64,000 nucleotides of DNA from Serratia marcescens (GCF_001902635.1 NZ_MJAO01000004.1:219315-283314); one strand, 5' to 3'; counted from the first letter of the stretch, positions 1 to 9,987 are shown. Numbers and translations: made by a program. Notes: generated by a model not told the origin, from the sequence alone.

Positions 1-1316
1 GCAACCGCTTTGCGCGCCAGATGGGCTATCGCAACTATTTCGACTACAAGGTGAACAAGACCGAGCGCATGTCGCCGGAGCAGCTGTTCGCCATTCTGGA
101 TCGCTTCGAGCGGGAAACCCGCGAGGCTAACGCGCGCAGCCTGCAACAACTGGCGGCCGAGAAGGGCAGCCAGGCGCTGGAGCCGTGGAACGTGCGCTTT
201 GCCAGCGCCGGCGACGTCACCCGCCAACTGGATCCTTACTTCCCGTTTTCGCGTTCGCTGGAACGTTGGGTCGACAGCTTCAAACGCCTGCACATCGGTT
301 TTGGCGGCGCGGAGATGAATCTCGATCTGCTGGTGCGTAGCGGCAAGTATGAGAACGGCTTTATGCACGGCCCGGTGCCGCCGTTTGTACGCCAGGGGGA
401 ATGGGTGCCGGCGCGCATCAACTTCACCAGCCTGGCGCAGCCGGGGCAGGTGGGCAGCGGCGCTTATGGGCTCAATACCCTGTTCCATGAGGGCGGCCAT
501 GCGGCGCATTTCGCCAACATTCGCCAGAATGCGCCGTGCTTCTCGCAGGAGTTCCCGCCGACTTCGATGGCCTATGCCGAAACCCAGTCGATGTTCTGTG
601 ACAGCCTGCTGGACGACGCCGACTGGCTGAAACGCTATGCGAAAAACGCCGCCGGCGAAGCGGTGCCCGATGCGCTGATCGAAGCCGGCATCGCGGCGCG
701 CCAGCCGATGCGTGCGTTCAATGAACGCCATATCCTGCTGGTGCCGTATTTCGAGTGGGCGCTGTATCAGTGGGATGACGCGCAGCGCACGCCGGAAGCC
801 ATCACCGCGCTGGCGCGCGAGGTCGAACAGAAAATCCTCGGCATCAGCGGCAGCCCGCGCCCGACGCTGGCGATCCCGCATCTGCTGTCGCTGGAGTCCG
901 CCTGTTCCTATCAGGGCTATCTGCTGGCGATGATGGCGGTGGAGCAAACCCGCCAGTTCTTCCTGCAGCGTGACGGTTACCTGACGGACAACCCGGCTAT
1001 CGGCCCGGATCTGGCGCGGCACTATTGGCTGCCGGGCAACAGCGTCAGCCATGACGACACGCTGCGCAGCCTGACCGGCGAAGGGTTCAACCCGGACTAT
1101 CTGGCGCAGGCCTGTAATCAGACGGTGGCGCAGGCGTGGCACGAGGCGCAGCAGACGATGGCCGCCGCCGCTACGCGCCCGCAGCCGCCGGCGGATTTCA
1201 GTCTGGAGGCGCATATCCGGGTGGTGGACGGTGACACGGTATTGGCGGACAACGCCGATGGCGACGAACGCATGTGCCGCGACTTCGCCGCCGCGATAGA
1301 CGCGCGTTTGGTTTAA
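1..1316 (+). CDS. M3 family zinc metallopeptidase (oligopeptidase), 3' part
   Basis: The reading frame is already open at the window edge (first complete codon at base 3), so the N-terminal part of the gene lies outside; 437 residues are visible. The zinc site HEGGH is encoded at 486-500 and matches the HExxH signature of M3 peptidases. A glutamate suited to be the third zinc ligand follows about 25 residues later in the AYAETQSMF stretch. M3 enzymes are soluble oligopeptidases that trim short peptides; no signal sequence can be judged because the start is missing. The gene ends just before a strong bidirectional terminator shared with the convergent small gene. Which M3 subgroup (Dcp, PrlC or PepF-like) it belongs to cannot be settled from this fragment. 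Confidence 0.85.
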   Translation, partial: NRFARQMGYRNYFDYKVNKTERMSPEQLFAILDRFERETREANARSLQQLAAEKGSQALEPWNVRFASAGDVTRQLDPYFPFSRSLERWVDSFKRLHIGFGGAEMNLDLLVRSGKYENGFMHGPVPPFVRQGEWVPARINFTSLAQPGQVGSGAYGLNTLFHEGGHAAHFANIRQNAPCFSQEFPPTSMAYAETQSMFCDSLLDDADWLKRYAKNAAGEAVPDALIEAGIAARQPMRAFNERHILLVPYFEWALYQWDDAQRTPEAITALAREVEQKILGISGSPRPTLAIPHLLSLESACSYQGYLLAMMAVEQTRQFFLQRDGYLTDNPAIGPDLARHYWLPGNSVSHDDTLRSLTGEGFNPDYLAQACNQTVAQAWHEAQQTMAAAATRPQPPADFSLEAHIRVVDGDTVLADNADGDERMCRDFAAAIDARLV

Positions 1317-1323
1317 GGCGCAT

Positions 1324-1358
1324 AAAAAAGCCCGCCGGGATGACCCGGCGGGCTTTTT
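1324..1358. terminator. bidirectional intrinsic terminator
   Basis: A GC-rich stem (GCCCGCCGGG pairing with CCCGGCGGGC) is flanked by A-run and T-run on the two sides, so it can terminate both the peptidase gene and the convergent BhsA-like gene. Confidence 0.9.
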
Positions 1359-1375
1359 GACGTCTGGGGCAGCGA

Positions 1376-1636
1376 TTATTTGTAGATAACCGCGGTCGCG
1401 TGCATCAGGTTGTTGCCGCTGGTGGAGGTGATGGTGAAAGCCTTGGCGCCTGCCGCATCGGCTTTGGCGGCCAGCTGAGATTTCAGGCTGCTCAGGTCGG
1501 TCGCGCCGCTGGCGACGATCACGCCGGCTTTTTCGAACTGGGCGGCATCCTGCGCGCTGACGTGTTCAGCGGCGAAAGTAGTGAAAGAAACGGTGGCCAG
1601 GGCGATAGCGGCAGCAAAAGTTTTGATGGTTTTCAT
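1376..1636 (-). CDS. YdgH/BhsA/McbA-family (DUF1471) periplasmic stress protein
   Basis: The protein has 86 residues: a signal peptide ending about TTFAA and a mature domain with the DUF1471 pattern (VSAQDAAQFEKAGVI, then AGAKAFTITSTSGNNLMHATAVIYK). I start it at 1636, where AGGAA lies a suitable distance upstream; an in-frame ATG six codons earlier has no comparable ribosome site. Family members (BhsA, McbA, YdgH) are small periplasmic or outer-membrane proteins linked to stress tolerance and biofilm. In E. coli the homologue mcbA sits next to rlmF, and here rlmF is two genes away, so this may be the syntenic mcbA; the assignment to one paralogue is inference. Confidence 0.8.
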   Translation of the reverse strand: MKTIKTFAAAIALATVSFTTFAAEHVSAQDAAQFEKAGVIVASGATDLSSLKSQLAAKADAAGAKAFTITSTSGNNLMHATAVIYK

Positions 1637-1800
1637 GTTCGTTATTCCTGTCAAAGCGGATTAGGGATAAAGGGTTTTCCTTTCGATGGGAAGATTATTG
1701 CGCAGTGACAGGCGTGATGAAATCGGAGAGTGTTGACGGTTTTATTCAGATTTTTTGATCATATTTCCCCATTCACATCCTGCATGAACGGGGGAAACCA
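1637..1800. other. intergenic region without a supported gene
   Basis: Moderately AT-rich DNA upstream of the BhsA-like gene and downstream of the flavin reductase gene; it must hold the promoter of the former. I see no further ORF worth calling. Confidence 0.5.
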
Positions 1801-2430
1801 TCAGCGCGTCGGGCGCGCCAGATCGAAACGGTGCTGGTCGGAAATGCCGTAGTAGGCGGTCGGGCCGCCGGCGCGCAGGATAGGTTCGGCAGCGGCGGTC
1901 TGGTAGACGCCGTGTTCGTCCAGCAGCGCCGGATCGAGGTGCACCGCCACCACTTCGCCCAATACCAGCCAGGTTTCCACCGATTCCCCGGCGGCGGTTT
2001 GCAGCTGAATGCACTGGGTCAGCCGGCATTCGAAGTTCACCGGGCTTTCCGCCACGCGCTCGGCTTTGACCCGGCGCCCCGGCAGCGGGGTGACGCCGGC
2101 GAAGGCGAATTCGTCCTCACCGCGCGGCAGGTTGATGGAACTGTTGTTCATCGCTTCCGCCAGCGGGCGCGTCGCCAGGTTCCAGACGAACTCGCCGGTT
2201 TCCACGATATTCGCCACGCTGTCTTTCCAGCCGGTGCTGGCGAACCCGATGATCGGCGGGCGGTAGTTGAAGCAGTTGAAAAAGCTGTAGGGTGCCAGAT
2301 TGCGCGAGCCGGCGGCGCTGCGGGAAGAGATCCAGCCGATGGGGCGCGGGCCGACGATGGCGTTCAGCGGATCGTGCGGCAGGCCGTGGCCGGCAGCGGG
2401 TTCATAATAGTAGCGAGATTCACGGCTCAT
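1801..2430 (-). CDS. flavin reductase-like (FMN-binding split barrel) protein
   Basis: The 209-residue protein starts [11 protein letters not shown] at 2430, preceded by AGGGGCC; in-frame codons further upstream would extend into the rlmF promoter region. It carries the hallmarks of the flavin reductase/FMN-binding family: [11 protein letters not shown] near residue 30, [20 protein letters not shown], and a conserved NFECRLTQC segment. Such proteins bind FMN and are reductases or flavin-linked proteins of broad substrate use. It is divergent from rlmF, with about 120 bp between the two start codons. The physiological substrate is unknown. Confidence 0.8.
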   Translation of the reverse strand: MSRESRYYYEPAAGHGLPHDPLNAIVGPRPIGWISSRSAAGSRNLAPYSFFNCFNYRPPIIGFASTGWKDSVANIVETGEFVWNLATRPLAEAMNNSSINLPRGEDEFAFAGVTPLPGRRVKAERVAESPVNFECRLTQCIQLQTAAGESVETWLVLGEVVAVHLDPALLDEHGVYQTAAAEPILRAGGPTAYYGISDQHRFDLARPTR

Positions 2431-2548
2431 GGGGGCCCCTGTGGCGATCGATGAAGCTTTCATTGTGCCGGGTTTCCCGCCGCTGCGCCATTCCGGGCGG
2501 GATGTGTTATCTTACGCGCCGGAAATACCTTCAAGAGAGCCCGTCACG

Positions 2549-3514
2549 GTGGAAAAAAAGAAAACCTTCCCGCAGCAGAAAAGCGGCCTGCATCCGCGCA
2601 ACCGTCATCGTTCGCGCTACGACTTCCCGGCGCTGATCGCCAGCTGCCCGGCGCTGGCGCCGTTCGTGAAACCGAATGCCTGGGGCGATGTCTCGGTGGA
2701 CTTCGCCGATCCGGCGGCGGTGAAAATGCTCAACCGTGCGCTGCTGCAACACTTTTACGGCATCGAACACTGGGATATTCCGGCTGACTACCTGTGCCCG
2801 CCGATCCCCGGCCGCGCCGACTATCTGCACCACCTGGCGGATCTGCTGGCGACCAGCAACGGCGGCGAGATCCCGCGCGGCAAGGGCGTGGCGATCCTCG
2901 ACGTCGGCGTCGGCGCCAACTGCATTTATCCGATCGTCGGCCTGCGCGAATACGGTTGGCGTTTCACCGGCTCCGAAATCGATCCGGTATCGCTCAACGC
3001 TGCCAAAATGATCGTCGAAATGAACCCGACGCTGCGCAACAGCGTGCGTTTGCGTCTGCAAAAGCAACCGGCGTCTATCTTTACCGGCATCATCGGCGCG
3101 GCCGAGAAGTTCGACGCTACCCTGTGCAACCCGCCGTTCCATGCCTCCGAACAGGAAGCGCGCGCCAGCACCCGCCGCAAGCTGCATAAGTTGGGCAAAG
3201 GGGAGGTGGCCGACAAGCCGGTGCAAAACTTCGGCGGCAAGAACAACGAACTGTGGTGCGAAGGCGGCGAGGAGGCCTTCGTGCGCAAGATGGTGGAAGA
3301 AAGCGTCGGCAAGGCGACCCACTGCCTGTGGTTCACTTCGCTGATTTCAAAAAACACCACGCTGCCGGCCATCTATCATGCGTTGAAAGTGGCGGGCGCG
3401 GCCGAGGTGCGCACCATCGAGATGGCGCAGGGGCAGAAGATCAGCCGCTTCGTCGCCTGGACTTTCCATGACGCAGAACAACAGGCCGCTTGGGCGGCTG
3501 AGCGCTGGCGTTAA
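2549..3514 (+). CDS. rlmF: 23S rRNA (adenine(1618)-N6)-methyltransferase RlmF
   Basis: The protein matches E. coli RlmF (YbiN) over its length: [14 protein letters not shown] at the N-terminus, [19 protein letters not shown], the SAM-binding motif [19 protein letters not shown], and the catalytic NPPF (CNPPFH) of N6-adenine methyltransferases. It methylates A1618 of 23S rRNA in the cytoplasm. I choose the GTG at 2549 (321 residues), preceded by AAGAGAG and close to the 308 residues of the E. coli protein; the open frame continues upstream to 2429 but that part has no family similarity. The gene stands alone, followed by a GC-rich hairpin. Confidence 0.93.
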   Translation: MEKKKTFPQQKSGLHPRNRHRSRYDFPALIASCPALAPFVKPNAWGDVSVDFADPAAVKMLNRALLQHFYGIEHWDIPADYLCPPIPGRADYLHHLADLLATSNGGEIPRGKGVAILDVGVGANCIYPIVGLREYGWRFTGSEIDPVSLNAAKMIVEMNPTLRNSVRLRLQKQPASIFTGIIGAAEKFDATLCNPPFHASEQEARASTRRKLHKLGKGEVADKPVQNFGGKNNELWCEGGEEAFVRKMVEESVGKATHCLWFTSLISKNTTLPAIYHALKVAGAAEVRTIEMAQGQKISRFVAWTFHDAEQQAAWAAERWR

Positions 3515-3530
3515 TCCTTCCGGCGCCGGT

Positions 3531-3556
3531 TATCTCACCGGCGCCGACAAAAATCC
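3531..3556. terminator. strong hairpin after rlmF
   Basis: A perfect 10-bp stem (CGGCGCCGGT/ACCGGCGCCG) with a 6-nt loop lies 16 bp after the rlmF stop. No T-run follows on the + strand (ACAAAAATCC), so it may stabilise the mRNA end or aid Rho rather than be a textbook intrinsic terminator. Confidence 0.5.
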
Positions 3557-3818
3557 GCATTTTACCTTTCAATTTTCATCACTTACGTTATTCTCAATAC
3601 GGTTTTAATAATAAAAATCTTAGGCTGTAGGTTTATTTAAATTCGAATAATTACTTTACTGAATAAATAAAATTCATCCGGTTGATATCAATAACCAGAA
3701 GGATCGGCGCTGCCCGCTCCTTCCGCTATGGCACGCCCGCGTGTGGGCGCGGCGTGTGGTCAGGAAAAATAAGAAAAGCGCCAGATTGCGCCATCATCTG
3801 CCACAAGGACTACACCTT
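3557..3818. other. AT-rich intergenic region upstream of the PAS-MCP gene
   Basis: About 260 bp, strongly AT-rich between 3560 and 3690, then GC-rich up to the ribosome site. It presumably holds the promoter of the transducer gene. I looked for a flagellar sigma-28 promoter (TAAA-N15-GCCGATAA) and found none. Confidence 0.4.
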
Positions 3819-5123
3819 ATGCTGTTACGATTCAGTCAGTTAACTCCCCACAAAGGCGCCGAACTGAGCGCGATAGAACATGCTGTTCCGATGATCGTTT
3901 TCTCACCCGACGGCGCGGTATTGCGCGCCAACGATCTTTTTCTCAGCACGCTGGGATTTCAGCGTGATGAAGTGATTGGCCAGCATCACCGTATTTTCTG
4001 CGATCCGAACTATGTCGCCAGCCCGCTGTATCGCAAACATTGGGAAACGCTGAATAATGGTCAGCCCATCACGGACAATATAAAACGCATCGCGAAAAAC
4101 GGTGAGGCGGTGTGGTTGCAGGGCACTTACGCGCCGGTGCTGAACAAACAGGGCAAGGTGGTGGAGATCGTCAAGATCGCCAGTGAAGTGACCGAGCGAG
4201 TGACGCAGGCGCAGGAGCATCGCAGTTTGCTGGCGGCGCTGAATCGTTCGATGGCGATGATCGCCTTCACGCCGCAGGGCACCATTCTCAGCGCCAACGA
4301 TAACATGCTGGCGCTGATGGGCTATCGGCTGGAAGAGGCGTGCGGGCAATCGCATGCGGTGCTGTGTTCGCCGGCGTTCGCCGCTTCCGACGACTATCGC
4401 CGGCACTGGCAGCGCCTGGCGCGCGGTGAGTTTATCACCGGGCGTTTTGAGCGCATCAACCAGCGCGGCGAGCGGGTATGGCTGGAAGCCAGCTACAACC
4501 CGATCCTCGACAACGAAGGCCAAGTGGTGAAGGTCGTGAAGATAGCCCAGGACATTACCCGCCTGATGCAACAACAGCAGCACGAAGAAGAGATGGTGCG
4601 CAACGCCCATCATCTGTCGCTTGATACCGATCGGCAGGCCGCGCAGGGCGCCGTCATCGTGCAACAGGCGGTGAAGGGCATGCAGCAGGTCGAAGCGGCG
4701 GCACGCGAAACCTCGGAAGTGATCACCGAACTGGGCAAGTGCTCCCAGCAGATCGGCACCATCGTCGAAGCCATTCGCAAAATCGCCTCCCAAACCAACT
4801 TGCTGGCGATTAACGCTTCCATCGAGGCCGCACACGCCGGTGAACACGGGCGCGGCTTCGCGGTGGTGGCCAATGAGGTGCGCACGCTGGCGGAACAGTC
4901 GCGCAAGGCGGCGACCGAGATCGAGCGCATGACCAAATCCATTCAGCAAGGCGTGGCGGCGGCGATCGCCGGGATGTCGACCTGCGTTGAACAGGCCGGC
5001 GGTGGCGTGGCGCTGACCCACGATGCCGGTGAAGTCATCAACCAGGTCAATGTCGGCATGCACGACGTGGTGAAGCTGATGCAGGCGTTTACTTCGGTGA
5101 AGCAGGGCGACGCGCTGCACTGA
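3819..5123 (+). CDS. soluble PAS-PAS methyl-accepting chemotaxis-type transducer (BdlA/Aer-like)
   Basis: The 434-residue protein has two PAS domains in tandem (about 18-128 and 138-250). Each contains the pattern MI.F.P.G..L.AND....LG and ends in an [16 protein letters not shown] segment. They are followed by an MCP signalling domain whose conserved hairpin ([24 protein letters not shown]) is clearly present. There is no hydrophobic segment long enough to span the membrane and no HAMP domain, so it should be cytoplasmic. The start at 3819 follows CAAGGAC. The architecture equals that of BdlA of Pseudomonas aeruginosa, which couples PAS sensing to biofilm dispersion; Aer-like energy sensing is an alternative. 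Its partners (CheW/CheA or a diguanylate cyclase) are not encoded nearby. Confidence 0.88.
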   Translation: MLLRFSQLTPHKGAELSAIEHAVPMIVFSPDGAVLRANDLFLSTLGFQRDEVIGQHHRIFCDPNYVASPLYRKHWETLNNGQPITDNIKRIAKNGEAVWLQGTYAPVLNKQGKVVEIVKIASEVTERVTQAQEHRSLLAALNRSMAMIAFTPQGTILSANDNMLALMGYRLEEACGQSHAVLCSPAFAASDDYRRHWQRLARGEFITGRFERINQRGERVWLEASYNPILDNEGQVVKVVKIAQDITRLMQQQQHEEEMVRNAHHLSLDTDRQAAQGAVIVQQAVKGMQQVEAAARETSEVITELGKCSQQIGTIVEAIRKIASQTNLLAINASIEAAHAGEHGRGFAVVANEVRTLAEQSRKAATEIERMTKSIQQGVAAAIAGMSTCVEQAGGGVALTHDAGEVINQVNVGMHDVVKLMQAFTSVKQGDALH

Positions 5124-5133
5124 GTTTCTGTGG

Positions 5134-5160
5134 CGCCGGTTCCGCAGGGGCCGGCGTTTT
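5134..5160 (+). terminator. probable terminator of the PAS-MCP gene
   Basis: CGCCGG pairs with CCGGCG over an 11-nt loop and is followed by TTTTGG, a few bases after the stop codon at 5123. Confidence 0.6.
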
Positions 5161-5228
5161 GGTCTTATCGCCGACTTGCGCGCCGTTGAGCTGCGGTTCA
5201 ATCTCGACGGCCTATGCTATCCTTAAAT

Positions 5229-5248
5229 ATGAACGAACGTTCGTTCAT
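5229..5248. promoter_or_regulatory. 20-bp perfect palindrome, probable TetR operator
   Basis: ATGAACGAACGTTCGTTCAT is a perfect 20-bp palindrome 60 bp upstream of the TetR gene start. TetR-family dimers bind such short palindromes, and autoregulation of the operon is the natural inference. Confidence 0.75.
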
Positions 5249-5308
5249 TAATCGCTATCGATTGTTTGACGGCGCCAGGCGCCGCCTTCACCGCTTCAGG
5301 AGTTGCCG

Positions 5309-5878
5309 ATGGGAAACCGAGAAAAGATTGTCGACGCCGCGCTGCACAGCTTTACCCATAAGGGGTTTCATCAGACCAGCATGCGGGACATCGCCCAGGC
5401 GGCGGGCGTCAGCGTCGGCAACCTCTACAACCACTTTGCCGGCAAGGAGGCGCTGATCGGCGAGATCGCACTGCTGGAAAACGGCGTCTTCGCCGAGTTC
5501 GCCGCCGGGTTGCGTGCCGCAGGAGGGCGGCCGAAACAGGCGCTGTCGGCCTTTTTTAGCGCCTATCATGCCTTTGTCGCCGAACCGGCCAATGTGCAGC
5601 TGTCGGCGGAGATCGTGGCGGAGGTGGCGCGTAATCCGGCGTTGGCCGCACAGTTCAGCGCCAACCAGCGGCAGTTGCTCGAAGCGCTGGCGGCGGTGAT
5701 CGCCGACGCGCAGCAAACCGGTGAGATCGCGGCAGCGATAGCGCCATTGCAGCTCGCGCAGCTGATGCTGGACGTTATCGAAAGTCAGGCCTGGCGGCAG
5801 GCGATCTTTGCGTCGCGCTCGCCGGAGGATACCACGCCGGTTCAGCTGCTGGAGCAACTGCTCTACCGGCATCAATGA
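5309..5878 (+). CDS. TetR/AcrR family transcriptional regulator
   Basis: The protein has 189 residues. The N-terminal helix-turn-helix is plain: IVDAALHSFTHKGFHQTSMRDIA, then AQAAGVSVGNLYNHFAGKEAL (about residues 6-48). The rest is an all-helical ligand-binding and dimerisation domain. Start: ATG at 5309 with AGGAG six bases upstream; a TTG two codons earlier would overlap the ribosome site. It is the first gene of an operon with a GNAT enzyme 3 bp downstream and an alpha/beta hydrolase overlapping that. A 20-bp palindrome upstream is the likely operator. The ligand is unknown. Confidence 0.9.
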   Translation: MGNREKIVDAALHSFTHKGFHQTSMRDIAQAAGVSVGNLYNHFAGKEALIGEIALLENGVFAEFAAGLRAAGGRPKQALSAFFSAYHAFVAEPANVQLSAEIVAEVARNPALAAQFSANQRQLLEALAAVIADAQQTGEIAAAIAPLQLAQLMLDVIESQAWRQAIFASRSPEDTTPVQLLEQLLYRHQ

Positions 5879-5881
5879 GCA

Positions 5882-6535
5882 ATGAGCGAGGTCGATATGC
5901 TGCACGTAGAGCTTTACCGCGAATCTTACCGTCTGCAAACGGCGGCGTTGATCTACGCCGCCTTCTGCGACAAGTTTCAACGCGCGCGCCGCCTGAGCCC
6001 CCGGCAGCAGTGGCGTCTGTTTTATCAGCTATGGAGCTGGAAACAGAGCGGCGGCAGGGAGCGCAGCTTCGTCGTGAAACGGGATGAACAGGTGGTGGCG
6101 GCCTTTGCCCTCAACGCCGCCGACGGTGAAGGAAACGCCGGGCTGCGCCCGCGCGAATTGCCGATCTGGCGACTGTGTCGGCGCTACGGCTGGCTGAACT
6201 TTTGGCGCATGTATCTGCAAATTGCGGTGTTGCACCACGCCCCGGCGGCCGATGAGCTGTATCTCTCTTACCTGGCAGTCGCTGAGAGCCAGCGCGGCAA
6301 GGGGGTGGGGAACTGGCTGTTGCAGTGGATGGACGACTACGCCGCCGGGCCGGGCGCGGGCCGGCGCCTGAGCCTGCACGTCAGCCGGCGCAACGTCGAC
6401 GCGCAGCGCCTGTATCAGCGCTGCGGTTTTCAGGTGCGGTGCGAAGAACATTACGCCTCGTTGGGGCTGCTGTTCGGCCAGGCCGACTGGGTGTTGATGG
6501 AAAGACGCAGCGGGGAGGCGGCGTGCGTAAAATAG
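5882..6535 (+). CDS. GNAT family N-acetyltransferase
   Basis: A 217-residue protein whose acetyl-CoA binding motif A is visible as LAVAESQRGKGVGNWLLQWM (R/Q-x-x-G-x-G/A pattern: QRGKGVG), followed by the typical C-terminal SRRNVDAQRLYQRCGF segment. GNAT enzymes transfer an acetyl group from acetyl-CoA to an amine; the substrate cannot be read from sequence. It begins 3 bp after the TetR stop codon and its last 13 bp overlap the GTG start of the next gene, so the three genes are very probably co-transcribed and translationally coupled. Confidence 0.87.
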   Translation: MSEVDMLHVELYRESYRLQTAALIYAAFCDKFQRARRLSPRQQWRLFYQLWSWKQSGGRERSFVVKRDEQVVAAFALNAADGEGNAGLRPRELPIWRLCRRYGWLNFWRMYLQIAVLHHAPAADELYLSYLAVAESQRGKGVGNWLLQWMDDYAAGPGAGRRLSLHVSRRNVDAQRLYQRCGFQVRCEEHYASLGLLFGQADWVLMERRSGEAACVK

Positions 6536-7533
6536 GGCTATGCATTGGCGTGCTGTTGCCGCTGGCGCTCGGCTGGGTGATTTACGCCAACGATTTTCGC
6601 TTTGACGCCGAACCGATCGCGGTGACCGCGGGCGGCAATCGGCTGACCGGTACGCTGGTGCTGCCGAAGCATGCGCCGGTCAAGCCCGGCGTCGTGGTAT
6701 TCGTGCACGGCGATGGGCCGGCCAACGCCAGCCGCGATGAAGGCTACTACGGCATTTGGGAGGCGATGGCGCAACAGGGCTACGCGGTTTTATCCTTCGA
6801 TAAGCCGGGCGTTGGCGGTTCCGGCGGCAACTGGCTGCATCAGACCATGGCCGACCGCGCGCGGGAAACCGCCGATATCATCGATTGGGCCAGGCGGGAC
6901 GGGCGCTTTGATGCACGCTGCGTGGGGCTGTGGGGCACCAGCCAGGCGGGGTGGGTGATGCCGGAGGTGGCGCGTTTGCGCCCCGACATCGCCTTTACGC
7001 TGGCGTTGGCGCCGGCGATCAACTGGCTGCGGCAGGGGCGTTACAACACCCGGGCGGCGATGGCGGCGGCGGGGGACGATGAAGCGCTGATCCAGGCGCG
7101 CGAGGCGCACTGGCGGCAGATCCAGACGCTGCTCGAACAACCGGACGGTTACGCACAATACCGCCGTGAGTATGGTGGCGCCGCATCGTTGAGCGCCGAC
7201 CGCTGGCGCTTTATTCGCGCCAACATGGCCAGCGACGCGACGGCGGGATTGCGCTATTTCAAAACGCCGATACACCTGATACTGGGCGGGCGCGACGTCA
7301 ATGTGGACGCGGATGAAACCGAGCGCGTTTATCGGCGGATGATTCCGGCTTCGCTGTTGACGGTCACGCGCATCGAAGCGGCCGATCACATGATGGTTAA
7401 ACCGCTGTTCGCCCGCCATCCGTGGCTGATCAACGTGGTTGGCCTGTTTGCGCCGCGCTCGGTGCAATATGACGCCTACCGGCGAGACATCGCGGATTTT
7501 CTGGCCGCTCAGCCCTGCGGCCAGGGGCGCTGA
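6523..7533 (+). CDS. alpha/beta hydrolase, membrane-anchored or secreted
   Basis: I start at the GTG 6523 (336 residues), which has GGGGAGG upstream and overlaps the GNAT gene by 13 bp; reading further upstream runs into unrelated sequence. The N-terminus (IGLCIGVLLPLALGWVIYA) is a signal anchor or signal peptide. The alpha/beta hydrolase fold shows VVVFVHGDGP (oxyanion region), the nucleophile elbow GTSQAG, an acid candidate in LGGRDVNVD and the histidine in AADHMM. The family resembles serine aminopeptidase-like or dienelactone hydrolase-like proteins acting at the cell envelope. It is third in the TetR-GNAT operon. The substrate is unknown. Confidence 0.85.
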   Translation: MRKIGLCIGVLLPLALGWVIYANDFRFDAEPIAVTAGGNRLTGTLVLPKHAPVKPGVVVFVHGDGPANASRDEGYYGIWEAMAQQGYAVLSFDKPGVGGSGGNWLHQTMADRARETADIIDWARRDGRFDARCVGLWGTSQAGWVMPEVARLRPDIAFTLALAPAINWLRQGRYNTRAAMAAAGDDEALIQAREAHWRQIQTLLEQPDGYAQYRREYGGAASLSADRWRFIRANMASDATAGLRYFKTPIHLILGGRDVNVDADETERVYRRMIPASLLTVTRIEAADHMMVKPLFARHPWLINVVGLFAPRSVQYDAYRRDIADFLAAQPCGQGR

Positions 7534-7577
7534 ACATGGTGAGGGTGAGAATGACGATCGGAGGCAAAGCATGAAAG

Positions 7578-7602
7578 CGGCGGGCGCGCGGCGCACCCGC
7601 CG
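7578..7602 (-). terminator. terminator of the glnHPQ operon
   Basis: CGGCGGG and CCCGCCG form a hairpin 15 bp past the glnQ stop; on the minus strand it is followed by CTTTC, a weak T-run. The long loop is also GC-rich. Confidence 0.55.
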
Positions 7603-7616
7603 TTAAGCGGTCGGGA

Positions 7617-8339
7617 TCAGGACACGTGCTGCAGGAACTCCTGCAGGCGCGGGCTTGGCGGGTGGTTGATCAGATCGTGCGGGTTGCCGTCTTCGGCAAT
7701 CCGGCCCTTGTCGATAAAGATCAGGCGCGACGCCACTTTTTCGGCAAAGCCGACTTCGTGGGTGACGATGACCATCGTCATGCCTTCCTCGGCCAGATCC
7801 TGCATCACCTTCAGCACTTCGTGGCGCAGCTCCGGATCGAGCGCGGAGGTCGGCTCGTCAAACAGCATCATTTTCGGCTTCACCGCCAGCGCGCGCGCGA
7901 TCGCCACACGCTGCTGCTGGCCGCCCGACAGCTCGGACGGATAGTGATGGGCACGCTCCGCCAGACCGACCTTGGCCAGCAGCTCGCGCGCCAGCTTTTC
8001 CGCATCGGACTTCTTCGCGCCGCGCACGCGGATCGGGCCGAAGGCGACGTTTTCCAGCGCCGTCAGGTGCGGGAACAGGTAGAACTGCTGGAACACCATG
8101 CCGGCTTCCTGGCGGATCAAGCGATCGTCCACTTTCGGATCGTTGGCTTTCAGGCCATCGACGATCAGATCGCCGCTGGTGACCTCTTCCAGCTTGTTGA
8201 TGCAGCGCAGCAGGGTGGACTTGCCGGAGCCGGACGGCCCGATGATCACCACCACTTCACCTTTGTCGATCTTCAAATCGATGTTGTGCAGCACCTGGGT
8301 TTGGCCAAAATGCTTGGAGACGTTTTTAAATTCAATCAC
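7617..8339 (-). CDS. glnQ: glutamine ABC transporter ATP-binding protein GlnQ
   Basis: At 240 residues it is equal in length to E. coli GlnQ and nearly identical along most of it. Walker A is GPSGSGKST, the ABC signature LSGGQQQR, Walker [13 protein letters not shown], and the switch histidine lies in [11 protein letters not shown]. It hydrolyses ATP at the inner face of the membrane to drive high-affinity glutamine import through GlnP. The start codon is GTG at 8339 and overlaps the glnP stop by 4 bp (GTGA), so translation is coupled. It is the last gene of glnHPQ. Confidence 0.97.
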   Translation of the reverse strand: MIEFKNVSKHFGQTQVLHNIDLKIDKGEVVVIIGPSGSGKSTLLRCINKLEEVTSGDLIVDGLKANDPKVDDRLIRQEAGMVFQQFYLFPHLTALENVAFGPIRVRGAKKSDAEKLARELLAKVGLAERAHHYPSELSGGQQQRVAIARALAVKPKMMLFDEPTSALDPELRHEVLKVMQDLAEEGMTMVIVTHEVGFAEKVASRLIFIDKGRIAEDGNPHDLINHPPSPRLQEFLQHVS

Positions 8340-8995
8340 AGGATTTTCATCCTTCTTTCCAGACGACGCAGCACGAAGCTCAGCACCAGGGTAATAATCA
8401 GATAGATAACCGCCACGGCGCTCCAGATTTCCAGCGCGCGGAAGTTACCGGCAATAATTTCCTGCCCCTGACGGGTCAGTTCCGCCACGCCGATCACGAT
8501 GAACAGCGAGGTGTCTTTGATGCTGATGATCCACTGGTTACCCAGCGGCGGCAGCATGCGGCGCAGCGCCAGCGGCATGATGACGTAGCGAATGGTTTCG
8601 CGGCGCGACAGGCCGAGCGCCAGGCCGGCTTCGCGGAAGCCGTTATGGATAGACAGCACCGCGCCGCGGGTGATTTCCGCGATGTAGGCGCCGGAGTTGA
8701 TCATGATGGTCACCACCGCCGCGGTGAACGGATCGATGCGCAAGTCGCTGAATGCCATCGGCAGGGCGAAGTAAATGAACATCACCTGCACCACGATCGG
8801 CGTGCCACGGATCACTTCGATGAACACCAGCGCGATATGGTTGGCGATCCAACCGCCGTAGGTACGGGCAAAGCCGGCGACGAGGCCGATGATCAGGCCG
8901 CCAATCAGACCGAGGACCGAAATCCACAGGGTCATTTTGGCGCCTTCTAACAAGATAGGAATGGCGGGCCAGATGGCGCTCCAGTCGAACTGCAT
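8336..8995 (-). CDS. glnP: glutamine ABC transporter permease GlnP
   Basis: The 219-residue protein begins [12 protein letters not shown] and matches E. coli GlnP almost residue for residue. It has several hydrophobic membrane segments (for example [21 protein letters not shown]) and the EAA-loop region [20 protein letters not shown] that contacts GlnQ. I start at 8995 rather than at an in-frame ATG 15 codons upstream because the family begins here. The inner-membrane homodimer forms the glutamine channel. It lies between glnH, from which it is separated by a stable hairpin, and glnQ, which it overlaps. Confidence 0.97.
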   Translation of the reverse strand: MQFDWSAIWPAIPILLEGAKMTLWISVLGLIGGLIIGLVAGFARTYGGWIANHIALVFIEVIRGTPIVVQVMFIYFALPMAFSDLRIDPFTAAVVTIMINSGAYIAEITRGAVLSIHNGFREAGLALGLSRRETIRYVIMPLALRRMLPPLGNQWIISIKDTSLFIVIGVAELTRQGQEIIAGNFRALEIWSAVAVIYLIITLVLSFVLRRLERRMKIL

Positions 8996-9039
8996 GATAT
9001 TTCTCCCGGTGATCCCAAACGTGGGTATCAGATACAACA

Positions 9040-9071
9040 AAGCGCAGGGGGTTAAGCGACCCCCTGTGCTT
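9040..9071 (-). terminator. intercistronic hairpin between glnH and glnP
   Basis: A 13-bp stem (AAGCGCAGGGGGT with ACCCCCTGTGCTT, one G-T pair) with a 6-nt loop sits between glnH and glnP. Such structures commonly protect the upstream binding-protein mRNA and lower expression of the permease genes, which fits the need for excess GlnH. Confidence 0.7.
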
Positions 9072-9098
9072 AAGTTAATAGCTTGCCAAATTCACAGC

Positions 9099-9869
<771 letters not shown>

Positions 9870-9900
9870 TTACCCATTTTTTATATTGCAGTTGGTGCCA

Positions 9901-9916
9901 TGAAAAAATCGTGCCA
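9901..9916 (-). promoter_or_regulatory. sigma-54 promoter of glnHPQ
   Basis: Read on the minus strand the site is TGGCACGATTTTTTCA. The -24 element (TGGCAC) is perfect and the spacing to the -12 element is correct, but the -12 GC is TC. The E. coli glnHp2 promoter also has a weak -12 element, as far as I recall. Predicted transcription start is near 9890, giving a leader of roughly 48 nt. Confidence 0.8.
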
Positions 9917-9987
9917 TGTTTTCAACTACTATAAAAACAAAGAGTTACTGCGTGATGTTGTGCCGACAAGGCGAATTGTTATGGGTG

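Noticed and set aside
9886..9900. TGGCAC-CAAC-TGCAA as sigma-54 promoter of glnH
   Set aside because: The spacing between the GG and GC elements is two bases too short; the neighbouring site at 9901-9916 has the right spacing.
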